From the NCBI RefSeq assembly GCF_039778605.1, contig NZ_CP156060.1, forward strand, positions 3,100,001-3,164,000: a stretch of 64,000 nt of DNA, in the 5' to 3' direction. The notes under the pieces were generated by a model. That model had not been told where the DNA came from. It made no database searches and saw nothing but the letters and a program-made list of their open reading frames with translations. Of the stretch, positions 47,589-54,269 are shown piece by piece. Position numbers and translations under genes: made by a program. Source of the DNA: Flavobacterium sp. WV_118_3 (GTDB lineage: Bacteria; Bacteroidota; Bacteroidia; Flavobacteriales; Flavobacteriaceae). Numbering within the stretch: position 1 is the stretch's first letter; every line of letters begins with the position of its first letter.

Positions 47589-47750
47589 TTAGTCTAAAGC
47601 TTTGTCGATTGCGATGCTCATTGTTAGGCCGATGATCACTCCTACACATACCGGAGTGGTTCCGCCGTTTACATCGTTTAACTGGTTGTCGTTTAGTTCT
47701 ACTAATGAACTTTTAGCGAAAGCTAATTTGTTGGAAGTTTGCGTTTTCAT
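47589..47750 (-). CDS. Array precursor copy 7 (LTMS type)
   Basis: Leader MKTQTSNK..., tail TMSIAIDKALD; 26-base spacer upstream. Confidence 0.93.
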   Translation of the reverse strand: MKTQTSNKLAFAKSSLVELNDNQLNDVNGGTTPVCVGVIIGLTMSIAIDKALD

Positions 47751-47776
47751 GTTTTTAAAGTTTTGTTGGTTAGAGA

Positions 47777-47938
47777 TTAACTTAAGGCTTTGTCGATTGC
47801 GATGCTCATTGTTAGGCCAATGATCACTCCTACACATACCGGAGTCGTTCCACCGTTTACATCGTTTAATTGGTTGTCGTTTAGTTCTACTAATGAACTT
47901 TTAGCGAAAGCTAATTTGTTGGTAGTTTGCGTTTTCAT
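47777..47938 (-). CDS. Array precursor copy 8 (LTMS type, Ser end)
   Basis: Leader MKTQTTNK..., tail TMSIAIDKALS: the final Asp is replaced by Ser, adding a possible dehydration site at the C-terminus; 26-base spacer upstream. Confidence 0.93.
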   Translation of the reverse strand: MKTQTTNKLAFAKSSLVELNDNQLNDVNGGTTPVCVGVIIGLTMSIAIDKALS

Positions 47939-47964
47939 GCTTTTAAAGTTTTGTTGGTTAGAGA

Positions 47965-48126
47965 TTAACTTAAGGCTTTGTCGATTGCGATGCTCATTGT
48001 TAGACCGATGATCACTCCTACACATACCGGAGTCGTTCCGCCATTTACATCATTTAACTGGTTGTCGTTTAGTTCTACTAATGAACTTTTAGCGAAAGCT
48101 AATTTGTTGGTAGTTTGCGTTTTCAT
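47965..48126 (-). CDS. Array precursor copy 9 (LTMS type, Ser end)
   Basis: Same protein as copy 8 (TTNK leader, ...KALS); 26-base spacer upstream. Confidence 0.93.
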   Translation of the reverse strand: MKTQTTNKLAFAKSSLVELNDNQLNDVNGGTTPVCVGVIIGLTMSIAIDKALS

Positions 48127-48152
48127 GTTTTTAAAGTTTTGTTGGTTAGAGA

Positions 48153-48314
48153 TTAGTCTAAAGCTTTGTCGATTGCGACATAAATTGAAAGTCCGATGAT
48201 CACTCCTACACATACCGGAGTGGTTCCACCATTTACATCGTTTAACTGGTTGTCGTTTAGTTCTACTAATGAACTTTTAGCGAAAGCTAATTTGTTGGAA
48301 GTTTGTGTTTTCAT
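48153..48314 (-). CDS. Array precursor copy 10 (LSIYV type)
   Basis: Leader MKTQTSNK..., tail SIYVAIDKALD; reverts to the 28-base spacer upstream. Confidence 0.93.
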   Translation of the reverse strand: MKTQTSNKLAFAKSSLVELNDNQLNDVNGGTTPVCVGVIIGLSIYVAIDKALD

Positions 48315-48342
48315 AATTTTTGTGTTTTTTGTTGGTTAAAGA

Positions 48343-48504
48343 TTAGTCTAAAGCTTTGTCAATTGCGACATAAATTGAAAGTCCGATGATCACTCCTACA
48401 CATACCGGAGTGGTTCCACCATTTACATCGTTTAACTGGTTGTCGTTTAGTTCTACTAATGAACTTTTAGCGAAAGCTAATTTGTTTGCGTTTTGCGTTT
48501 TCAT
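48343..48504 (-). CDS. Array precursor copy 11 (LSIYV type, NANK leader)
   Basis: Leader MKTQNANK..., tail SIYVAIDKALD; 26-base spacer upstream. Confidence 0.93.
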   Translation of the reverse strand: MKTQNANKLAFAKSSLVELNDNQLNDVNGGTTPVCVGVIIGLSIYVAIDKALD

Positions 48505-48530
48505 GTTTTTAAAGTTTTGTTGGTTAGAGA

Positions 48531-48692
48531 TTAGTCTAAAGCTTTGTCGATTGCGATGCTCATTGTTAGGCCGATAATTACTCCTACACATACCGGAGTG
48601 GTTCCACCATTTACATCGTTTAACTGGTTGTCGTTTAGTTCTACTAATGAACTTTTAGCGAAAGCTAATTTGTTTGCGTTTTGCGTTTTCAT
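48531..48692 (-). CDS. Array precursor copy 12 (LTMS type, NANK leader)
   Basis: Leader MKTQNANK... shared with copy 11 but tail TMSIAIDKALD, a clear mosaic; 26-base spacer upstream. Confidence 0.93.
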   Translation of the reverse strand: MKTQNANKLAFAKSSLVELNDNQLNDVNGGTTPVCVGVIIGLTMSIAIDKALD

Positions 48693-48718
48693 GTTTTTAA
48701 AGTTTTGTTGGTTAGAGA

Positions 48719-48880
48719 TTAGTCTAAAGCTTTGTCGATTGCGATGCTCATTGTTAGGCCGATGATTACTCCTACACATACCGGAGTGGTTCCACCATTT
48801 ACATCGTTTAACTGGTTGTCGTTTAGTTCTACTAATGAACTTTTAGCGAAAGCTAATTTGTTGGAAGTTTGTGTTTTCAT
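48719..48880 (-). CDS. Array precursor copy 13 (LTMS type)
   Basis: Leader MKTQTSNK..., tail TMSIAIDKALD; 28-base spacer upstream. Confidence 0.93.
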   Translation of the reverse strand: MKTQTSNKLAFAKSSLVELNDNQLNDVNGGTTPVCVGVIIGLTMSIAIDKALD

Positions 48881-48908
48881 AATTTTTGTGTTTTTTGTTG
48901 GTTAAGGA

Positions 48909-49070
48909 TTAGTCTAAAGCTTTGTCGATTGCGATGCTCATTGTTAGGCCAATGATCACTCCTACACATACCGGAGTGGTTCCACCATTTACATCATTTA
49001 ATTGGTTGTCGTTTAGTTCTACTAATGAACTTTTAGCGAAAGCTAATTTGTTGGAAGTTTGCGTTTTCAT
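48909..49070 (-). CDS. Array precursor copy 14 (LTMS type)
   Basis: Leader MKTQTSNK..., tail TMSIAIDKALD; 26-base spacer upstream. Confidence 0.93.
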   Translation of the reverse strand: MKTQTSNKLAFAKSSLVELNDNQLNDVNGGTTPVCVGVIIGLTMSIAIDKALD

Positions 49071-49096
49071 GTTTTTAAAGTTTTGTTGGTTAGAGA

Positions 49097-49258
49097 TTAA
49101 CTTAAAGCTTTGTCAATTGCGATGCTCATTGTTAGGCCAATGATCACTCCTACACATACCGGAGTCGTTCCGCCATTTACATCATTTAATTGGTTGTCGT
49201 TTAGTTCTACTAATGAACTTTTAGCGAAAGCTAATTTGTTGGAAGTTTGTGTTTTCAT
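49097..49258 (-). CDS. Array precursor copy 15 (LTMS type, Ser end)
   Basis: Leader MKTQTSNK..., tail TMSIAIDKALS; 28-base spacer upstream. Third Ser-ended copy, separated from copies 8-9. Confidence 0.93.
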   Translation of the reverse strand: MKTQTSNKLAFAKSSLVELNDNQLNDVNGGTTPVCVGVIIGLTMSIAIDKALS

Positions 49259-49286
49259 AATTTTTGTGTTTTTTGTTGGTTAAGGA

Positions 49287-49448
49287 TTAGTCTAAAGCTT
49301 TGTCAATTGCGACATAAATTGAAAGGCCGATGATTACTCCTACACATACCGGAGTCGTCCCACCATTTACATCGTTTAATTGGTTGTCGTTTAGTTCTAC
49401 TAATGAACTTTTAGCGAAAGCTAATTTGTTGGAAGTTTGCGTTTTCAT
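49287..49448 (-). CDS. Array precursor copy 16 (LSIYV type)
   Basis: Leader MKTQTSNK..., tail SIYVAIDKALD. Upstream-most array copy; the spacer to the next, diverged precursor is of a third kind. Confidence 0.93.
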   Translation of the reverse strand: MKTQTSNKLAFAKSSLVELNDNQLNDVNGGTTPVCVGVIIGLSIYVAIDKALD

Positions 49449-49474
49449 ATTGTTTGATTTTTAAAGGTTAAGAA

Positions 49475-49642
49475 TTAATTTACTGCTTGATCAGCCAATA
49501 AAGTAGTCGTAGAAGTAACCGTAAACAGTGTTGTTAAAATAAGAGGCGAGGTTCCACCTTTCACATCAATCATCTGACTGTTGTTTAATTCTACCAGGTC
49601 GTTTTTGGCAAAGGCCAGTTTGTTCGTGTTTTGTGTTTTCAT
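49475..49642 (-). CDS. RiPP precursor, Cys-free Thr-rich core
   Basis: 55 residues. Leader MKTQNTNKLAFAKNDLVELN then NSQMIDVKGG. The core starts TSPLILTTLFTVTSTTTLL and has nine Thr and two Ser but no Cys, so classic lanthionine rings cannot form within it. Confidence 0.9.
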   Translation of the reverse strand: MKTQNTNKLAFAKNDLVELNNSQMIDVKGGTSPLILTTLFTVTSTTTLLADQAVN

Positions 49643-49666
49643 CGTTGTTGTTTTTATCGTTAAGAC

Positions 49667-49846
49667 TTAATTTTTTTCCGCTTGATCAAATATTACAGGA
49701 GATGTAGCTGTAACAAGAGATGTGGATCCAACTATTGTTGTCGCAATGATAGAGGTTCCACCTTGCACATTGATCATCTGGTTACTGTTTAATTCTACCA
49801 GGTCGTTTTTGGCAAAGGCCAGTTTGTTGTGGTGTGTTGTTTTCAT
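49667..49846 (-). CDS. RiPP precursor, Cys-free Thr/Ser-rich core
   Basis: 59 residues. Leader MKTTHHNKLAFAKNDLVELN then SNQMINVQGG. Core starts TSIIATTIVGSTSLVTATS and ends DQAEKN; no Cys. Too short for a default ORF cutoff but shares the leader and spacing of its neighbours. Confidence 0.9.
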   Translation of the reverse strand: MKTTHHNKLAFAKNDLVELNSNQMINVQGGTSIIATTIVGSTSLVTATSPVIFDQAEKN

Positions 49847-49864
49847 GGTTTTATGGTTTAAGGT

Positions 49865-50029
49865 TTAGTTGCTCGTTTCCATTTCTTTTTCTATAAAAAT
49901 GGTTATGCCTATAATGGATGAAGGAAAAAAGGGAGATGTTCCGCCTTGTACGTCCAACATCTGACTGTTATTTAGTTCGACTAAATCGTTTTTGGCAAAG
50001 GCCAGTTTGTTGCGGTGTGTTGTTTTCAT
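49865..50029 (-). CDS. RiPP precursor, Cys-free hydrophobic core
   Basis: 54 residues. Leader MKTTHRNKLAFAKNDLVELN then NSQMLDVQGG. Core TSPFFPSSIIGITIFIEKE then METSN; no Cys. Confidence 0.9.
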   Translation of the reverse strand: MKTTHRNKLAFAKNDLVELNNSQMLDVQGGTSPFFPSSIIGITIFIEKEMETSN

Positions 50030-50051
50030 GGTTTTCGTTTTTGAGTATTGC

Positions 50052-50207
50052 TTATTCCGCCATCATGGCTTCAATAACCACTATGGTTACTATGGCTAAT
50101 GTTACTGTTGGTGTCGATCCTCCATTGATTTCCATTAAATGTGCATCGTTTAATTCGGTAACAGCGCTTTTGGTAAAAGCGAGTTTGTTGGTGTTTTGTG
50201 TTTTCAT
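50052..50207 (-). CDS. RiPP precursor, Cys-free Thr/Val-rich core
   Basis: 51 residues from the MKTQNTNK start (the upstream ATG at 50240 lies in the spacer). Leader ends LMEINGG; core STPTVTLAIVTIVVIEAMM then AE; no Cys. Confidence 0.9.
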   Translation of the reverse strand: MKTQNTNKLAFTKSAVTELNDAHLMEINGGSTPTVTLAIVTIVVIEAMMAE

Positions 50208-50476
50208 ACTGTTGTTGTTTTTTAGGTTGTGAATAATCATACCGGTTCCGACGCAAGTAAACAGATGTTCTCTTACCGCTGGTTTTCTCCGTTATGTCGT
50301 GTGATTTTTTCCGCTTAAAGTCCGGACGACTTTCTGTTTTACTTACGACAAATCCGTCGTAATTCGTTATCGTAACGATTATGATCCGCTTTTTATATAG
50401 TTGTAATGATCCTTGTTAAGAATCTTATTCCGAAAAAAGCAGTCAATGGATCGTATCGGTTTTCCGGTTTTATTTA

Positions 50477-50629
50477 TTATGCTTCCAGATAAGTGGCTGC
50501 CAATATCGATACCGTTACAATAAGGGTTACTGTTATCGAACCACCATTTACAGTGTTCAATTGATCGTCATTTAATTCTACTACAGAATTTTTGGCAAAA
50601 GCCAATTTGTTGGTGTTTTGTGTTTTCAT
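50477..50629 (-). CDS. RiPP precursor (duplicated), Cys-free core
   Basis: 50 residues. Leader MKTQNTNKLAFAKNSVVELN then DDQLNTVNGG; core SITVTLIVTVSILAATYLEA: four to five Ser/Thr, no Cys, very hydrophobic. First of two identical copies 422 bases apart. Confidence 0.9.
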   Translation of the reverse strand: MKTQNTNKLAFAKNSVVELNDDQLNTVNGGSITVTLIVTVSILAATYLEA

Positions 50630-50898
50630 ACTGTTGTTGTTTTTTAGGTTGTGAATAGTCATACCGGTTCCGACGCAAGTAAACAGATGTTCTCTTACCG
50701 CTGGTTTTCTCCGTTATGTCGTGTGATTTTTTCCGCTTAATGTCCGGGCGACTTTCTGTTTTACTTACGACAAATCCGTCGTAATTCGTTATCGTAACGA
50801 TTATGATCCGCTTTTTATATAGTTGTAATGATCCTTGTTAAGAATCTTATTCCGAAAAAAGCAGTCAATGGATCGTTTCGGTTTTCCGGTTTTATTTA

Positions 50899-51051
50899 TT
50901 ATGCTTCCAGATAAGTGGCTGCCAATATCGATACCGTTACAATAAGGGTTACTGTTATCGAACCACCATTTACAGTGTTCAATTGATCGTCATTTAATTC
51001 TACTACAGAATTTTTGGCAAAAGCCAATTTGTTGGTGTTTTGTGTTTTCAT
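50899..51051 (-). CDS. RiPP precursor, exact duplicate of the previous one
   Basis: Encodes the same 50-residue peptide as 50477-50629, within the 422-bp tandem repeat. Confidence 0.9.
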   Translation of the reverse strand: MKTQNTNKLAFAKNSVVELNDDQLNTVNGGSITVTLIVTVSILAATYLEA

Positions 51052-51182
51052 ACTGTTATTGTTTTTTAGGTTGTGAATAGTCATACCGGTTCCGACGCAA
51101 GTAAACAGATGTTCTCTTACCGCTGGTTTTCTCCGTTATGTCGTGTGATTTTTTCCGCTTAAAGTCCGGACGACTTTCTATT

Positions 51183-51356
51183 TTACTTACGACAAATACG
51201 TCGTTTACAACCGTTTGTACCGTAGCATCCGTATCCCGAACAGGTTTCTCCGTCAACAATAGTCAATCCATCATTACCATTGATTCTGTCTGCAGGGTTT
51301 AATGCTGCTACCGAACTTTTCGCAAAAGTCTGTTTCGTGTACTGTGTTGTTTTCTT
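51183..51356 (-). pseudogene. Decayed Cys-type RiPP precursor, start codon lost
   Basis: An open frame follows the leader pattern (KTTQYTKQTFAKSSVAALNP) and the core pattern GETCSG seen in the intact genes at 51861 and 53575. But the first codon is AAG where the others have ATG (plus-strand TTTTCTT versus TTTTCAT), and the GG cleavage site reads NDG. No alternative in-frame start is nearby, so it is probably dead. Five Cys in the core. Confidence 0.75.
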
Positions 51357-51368
51357 GAGATCGCCTTT

Positions 51369-51545
51369 CTATTCCTGAGCCAATACGGTATTCATCGTTC
51401 CCGTATAAACAATCGTATAAAAGATTGCCGAACCGGAACATAACGGGGTTGATCCGCCGTTGATATCGTGTAACTGATTGTTATTTAATTCCACTAAAGA
51501 ATTTTTAGCAAAAGCAAGCTTTGTTGGTGTGTTTGTTGTTTTCAT
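51369..51545 (-). CDS. RiPP precursor with single-Cys core (STPLCSG type)
   Basis: 58 residues. Leader MKTTNTPTKLAFAKNSLVEL then NNNQLHDINGG; core STPLCSGSAIFYTIVYTGT then MNTVLAQE. The STPLC start resembles TTPVC of the array peptides. Confidence 0.9.
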   Translation of the reverse strand: MKTTNTPTKLAFAKNSLVELNNNQLHDINGGSTPLCSGSAIFYTIVYTGTMNTVLAQE

Positions 51546-51568
51546 CTTTTTTTGTTTTTTATGTATAT

Positions 51569-51733
51569 TTAATTCAGGTTTTTTCCAACTGTGTAACCTG
51601 CAGCTACAGATATAGCCACTACAATTGCACTAAGTAACAGAGATCCGCCATTTACATTGTTTAAATGATCATCGTTTAATTCCACGATGGCGTTTTTGGC
51701 AAAGGCCAGTTTGGTTGTGTTTTGTGTTTTCAT
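51569..51733 (-). CDS. RiPP precursor, Cys-free core
   Basis: 54 residues from MKTQNTTK. Leader ends LNNVNGG; core SLLLSAIVVAISVAAGYTV then GKNLN: few hydroxy residues, no Cys, resembling a membrane-active helix. Confidence 0.88.
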   Translation of the reverse strand: MKTQNTTKLAFAKNAIVELNDDHLNNVNGGSLLLSAIVVAISVAAGYTVGKNLN

Positions 51734-51860
51734 ACTGTTGTTGTTTTTAGGTTCTGAATAGCCATGCCAAGCCTGACGCAAGCAAACATTCGTTTCTTAC
51801 CGCAGTTGTATCCGCTATCTATTGTGATTTTTTTCGCTTAATGTCCGGTCGACCTTGCAT

Positions 51861-52037
51861 TTAGGCTACGGCAAATCTATCGTTTACAATTGTTTGCACC
51901 GGAAGGCATACGCATCCCGAACAGGTTTCTCCACCTACAATTGTCGATCCGCCGTTAATCATTATCATATCTGCAGGATTTAATTCTGCTACCGAAATTT
52001 TGGCAAAAGCCAGTCTGTTGTTGTGTGTTGTTTTCAT
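51861..52037 (-). CDS. RiPP precursor, CxxCxC core
   Basis: 58 residues. Leader MKTTHNNRLAFAKISVAELN then PADMIMINGG; core STIVGGETCSGCVCLPVQT then IVNDRFAVA. Three Cys in CSGCVC. A second GG (STIVGG) offers an alternative cleavage site. Intact relative of the pseudogene at 51183. Confidence 0.9.
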   Translation of the reverse strand: MKTTHNNRLAFAKISVAELNPADMIMINGGSTIVGGETCSGCVCLPVQTIVNDRFAVA

Positions 52038-52048
52038 AGGGCTTTCGT

Positions 52049-52231
52049 TTAGGGCTGTAGTTTCGTGATATTGCGAATCGGTCCCGGAACCAAAATACAG
52101 TCACCACAAATCAATGTCGTTTGTTCGTTGATGGTGTCTCCTCCGCCGGCAATCTGGCGCATTGTGGATTGGTTTAATTCTGTAATATCATTTTTCTTAA
52201 AATGAAGCTTGTTTTGGTCTGCTTTTTTCAT
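52049..52231 (-). CDS. RiPP precursor, CGDC core
   Basis: 60 residues from MKKADQNK. Leader ends MRQIAGGG; core DTINEQTTLICGDCILVPGP then IRNITKLQP. Closely related to the gene at 54022. Confidence 0.88.
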   Translation of the reverse strand: MKKADQNKLHFKKNDITELNQSTMRQIAGGGDTINEQTTLICGDCILVPGPIRNITKLQP

Positions 52232-52244
52232 ATTTCTTATTTTT

Positions 52245-52409
52245 TTAGTTGTTGTCAAATTTTTCGGTAATCGTTTGTAAGGTCATCGTGATCAAAGTTG
52301 TACTCGATGGTGTCAGCGTTCCGCCGGCTATAGCAGCCATGGTTTGTTCGTTTAACTCGGTTATCGAGCGCTTTTGAAACGTCAGTTGGTGGGTTGTTCC
52401 TTTTTTCAT
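52245..52409 (-). CDS. RiPP precursor, Thr-rich Cys-free core
   Basis: 54 residues. Leader MKKGTTHQLTFQKRSITELN then EQTMAAIAGG; core TLTPSSTTLITMTLQTITE then KFDNN: eight Thr, two Ser, no Cys. Confidence 0.88.
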   Translation of the reverse strand: MKKGTTHQLTFQKRSITELNEQTMAAIAGGTLTPSSTTLITMTLQTITEKFDNN

Positions 52410-52419
52410 AGCTCCCGCT

Positions 52420-52590
52420 TTATAATAATGTCATGTCATTTTCGGTTCCCACGGTAAGAATCACCAGTGACGTTGTCCCGATAAAGGTTGTACTTCCGGT
52501 TCCTCCGGCAATCGCATTCATTTTTTGTTCGTTTAATTCAACCAGTGAATTTTTACGAAACATCAGTGCGTTATTCGTTTGCTGTTTCAT
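52420..52590 (-). CDS. RiPP precursor, Thr-rich Cys-free core
   Basis: 56 residues. Leader MKQQTNNALMFRKNSLVELN then EQKMNAIAGG; core TGSTTFIGTTSLVILTVGT then ENDMTLL; no Cys. Confidence 0.88.
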   Translation of the reverse strand: MKQQTNNALMFRKNSLVELNEQKMNAIAGGTGSTTFIGTTSLVILTVGTENDMTLL

Positions 52591-52883
52591 GTTTCTTATT
52601 TTTTTGGTTTATCCGTTTTCGTGACGATATAGCATACCGCCTGGTTATTTTCAATCCCCGGAACGACTGGCAAACAGGCAGAATTGGTCGGCGTTGCGCT
52701 GTTGCAACGTACGGTTCCCTTCTATCATCGGGTTATACATGCCCGTTTGCTATGGTTCACGGATGATGCTGTTTTTTGATCTTTTGGCAGACATCTTTTC
52801 GATATCGCTATCGGATCCAATCAATAATGGCGCTTCTTTCTTATGAAAGTTTTTTTCGTTTTTATGAGATTACGTCATTGCTT
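52591..52883. other. Gap in the precursor series without a recognisable gene
   Basis: Nearly 300 bases with none of the leader signature (no ELN coding on the minus strand). I see no clear promoter; it may hold one for the genes to its left. Confidence 0.5.
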
Positions 52884-53048
52884 TTAGCGCACTACTTTAT
52901 TGATGGCCGTATACATCGTTATCATTACTAATGATGTACCTCCTGCCATAGTTAATGTACCTCCGATAATGGTCGCCATTTTCGGTTCGTTTAATTCAAC
53001 TAATGCTGTTTTATGGAATTCCAGCTTACTGATGGTTTTCTTTTTCAT
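52884..53048 (-). CDS. RiPP precursor, Cys-free Thr/Met core
   Basis: 54 residues. Leader MKKKTISKLEFHKTALVELN then EPKMATIIGG; core TLTMAGGTSLVMITMYTAI then NKVVR; no Cys. TLTMAGGTS contains an internal GG. Confidence 0.88.
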   Translation of the reverse strand: MKKKTISKLEFHKTALVELNEPKMATIIGGTLTMAGGTSLVMITMYTAINKVVR

Positions 53049-53060
53049 AGCTTTATTTTT

Positions 53061-53222
53061 TTAGTTGATCGCCATTCCATTTTTAATGCGACTGGTAACC
53101 ACTACACACTCTCCACATACGAAGGTTGTCGCGCCGCCATTTACCTGGTTCATCACTTCTAAATCCAGTTCTGCAACCGCACTCGATTGAAATGCAAGTT
53201 TATTTGTTGCTTGTGTTTTCAT
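53061..53222 (-). CDS. RiPP precursor, CGEC core
   Basis: 53 residues. Leader MKTQATNKLAFQSSAVAELD then LEVMNQVNGG; core ATTFVCGECVVVTSRIKNG then MAIN, with two Cys in CGEC. Paralogue of the next gene. Confidence 0.9.
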   Translation of the reverse strand: MKTQATNKLAFQSSAVAELDLEVMNQVNGGATTFVCGECVVVTSRIKNGMAIN

Positions 53223-53297
53223 AAGGTTTTACTTTTTGTTGTTGTTAAATCTTCCGTGCAATGTTCCTGGAATTATGTTCAAATTCCGGACGTATTG

Positions 53298-53453
53298 TTA
53301 GTCCAATGCCTTCTCGATACGGCTGGTAATTACCACGCAGTCACCACAGATAAAGGTTGTCACGCCGCCAATTACCTGATGCATTGTTGTTACATCCAGT
53401 TCGGCAACTGCATTCGATTGGAATACCAATTTGTTTGTTACTTGTGTTTTCAT
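53298..53453 (-). CDS. RiPP precursor, CGDC core
   Basis: 51 residues. Leader MKTQVTNKLVFQSNAVAELD then VTTMHQVIGG; core VTTFICGDCVVITSRIEKA then LD. Core aligns with the gene at 53061 (TTFxCGxCVVxTSRI). Confidence 0.9.
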   Translation of the reverse strand: MKTQVTNKLVFQSNAVAELDVTTMHQVIGGVTTFICGDCVVITSRIEKALD

Positions 53454-53574
53454 ACTACTGTATTTTTTCGTTTTGATTATGGATTACTTCATCATAGTCC
53501 ATAATTATCCTGTTGCCAAACAGCTGCCGCTGTTCACATTATAAAGAATAGGACTATAAAGAGAGGGGATTTAC

Positions 53575-53751
53575 TTACAGCGCTTCGATCTGCATGATGG
53601 TTCCGATAACGGAGATACATACGCATCCCGTACAGGTTTCGCCACCCATAATCGTACTACCGCCATTAATCGTTATCATTTCCGTAGCATTTAATTCTGC
53701 GATGTCATTTTTTGCAAATAACAATCGGTTTGTTGTGTGTGTAGTTTTCAT
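53575..53751 (-). CDS. RiPP precursor, CxxCxC core
   Basis: 58 residues. Leader MKTTHTTNRLLFAKNDIAEL then NATEMITINGG; core STIMGGETCTGCVCISVIG then TIMQIEAL. Paralogue of 51861, including the second GG. Confidence 0.9.
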   Translation of the reverse strand: MKTTHTTNRLLFAKNDIAELNATEMITINGGSTIMGGETCTGCVCISVIGTIMQIEAL

Positions 53752-53762
53752 AAGGTTGTCGT

Positions 53763-53921
53763 TTATACCTGTGGTTTTATCATGTCTTTTAACTTATCAC
53801 CTATATAGTTGATGATCGCATCCATTGAACCGCCGTTTACGTTTTGTAACTGGTTGTCGTTTAGTTCTACTATTGCATTTTTTGCAAAATCAAGACGATT
53901 GTTGTGTTTTGTCGTTTTCAT
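53763..53921 (-). CDS. RiPP precursor with amphipathic, almost Ser/Thr-free core
   Basis: 52 residues from MKTTKHNN. Leader ends LQNVNGG; core SMDAIINYIGDKLKDMIKP then QV. One Ser, no Thr or Cys, so little for LanB to modify. The core looks like a short amphipathic helix. Confidence 0.85.
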   Translation of the reverse strand: MKTTKHNNRLDFAKNAIVELNDNQLQNVNGGSMDAIINYIGDKLKDMIKPQV

Positions 53922-54021
53922 AAGATTGTTTTTTGTGTTAAACATTGTTTTTTAGAAGAAAAACCGTTGCTTTCGTAGTGTTTTAACCGAATAGTACGGT
54001 TTTTCCTCTTTTGAAATTATA

Positions 54022-54207
54022 TTAGAACTGTGCTTTAATTATTGTTCTGATGGGTCCCGGAACCGGAATACAATCACCACAGATAATGGTTGTTTGCTCT
54101 TCAACGATGGTTGTTCCACCACCTACTACGTTGCGCATTGCTGTTTGATCTAATTCTGCTACTGAACTTTTCTTAAAAGTAAGTACGCTTTTGTTTTCTT
54201 TTTTCAT
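54022..54207 (-). CDS. RiPP precursor, CGDC core
   Basis: 61 residues. Leader MKKENKSVLTFKKSSVAELD then QTAMRNVVGGG; core starts TTIVEEQTTIICGDCIPVPG and ends IRTIIKAQF. Paralogue of 52049. Confidence 0.9.
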   Translation of the reverse strand: MKKENKSVLTFKKSSVAELDQTAMRNVVGGGTTIVEEQTTIICGDCIPVPGPIRTIIKAQF

Positions 54208-54269
54208 GATTTAAAAATTAAGAGTTATTACAATTGATTAAAATTTGTTTTTACAGTGCCTGATAACCA

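Larger units (their letters stand above)
46451..49448 (-). repeat. Tandem array of 16 near-identical RiPP precursor genes, 188/190-bp period
   Basis: Sixteen 162-base genes in direct tandem on the minus strand, each separated by one of two spacers: 28 bases (after copies 1-5, 10, 13, 15) or 26 bases (after copies 6-9, 11, 12, 14). Every gene encodes a 30-residue leader ending DVNGG and a 23-residue core beginning TTPVCVGVIIGL. Variation is confined to three places: leader residues 5-6 (TS, TT, NA), core positions 12-16 (LTMSIA or LSIYVA) and the last residue (D or S). Variants are shuffled between copies rather than clustered, as expected from unequal crossing-over and gene conversion. Confidence 0.97.
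50208..51051 (-). repeat. 422-bp tandem duplication carrying a precursor gene and its long upstream region
   Basis: Bases 50208-50629 and 50630-51051 are nearly identical with an offset of exactly 422; a third, partial copy starts at 51052 and runs to about 51190. Each unit holds one precursor gene and about 270 bases without a gene. Within the non-coding part, GACAAATCCGTCG resembles the 3' end of the decayed Cys-type precursor at 51183, suggesting that the unit arose from a deletion fusing two precursor loci. Confidence 0.9.

Noticed and set aside
47401..48779. Longer 82-residue versions of array precursors starting MCRSDH or MCRSNH
   Set aside because: The extra N-terminus reads through the previous copy's core and the spacer in another frame; MKTQ starts match all diverged members.
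47602..49143. Plus-strand ORFs of 63-73 codons repeated across the array (starting MSIAMLIVRP)
   Set aside because: They are exact antisense shadows of the minus-strand precursor copies; the minus frame has the family leader, GG site and sensible spacing.
46451..49448. CRISPR array
   Set aside because: The repeat unit is 188-190 bases, fully coding and nearly invariant; there are no short repeats with unique spacers and no cas genes.
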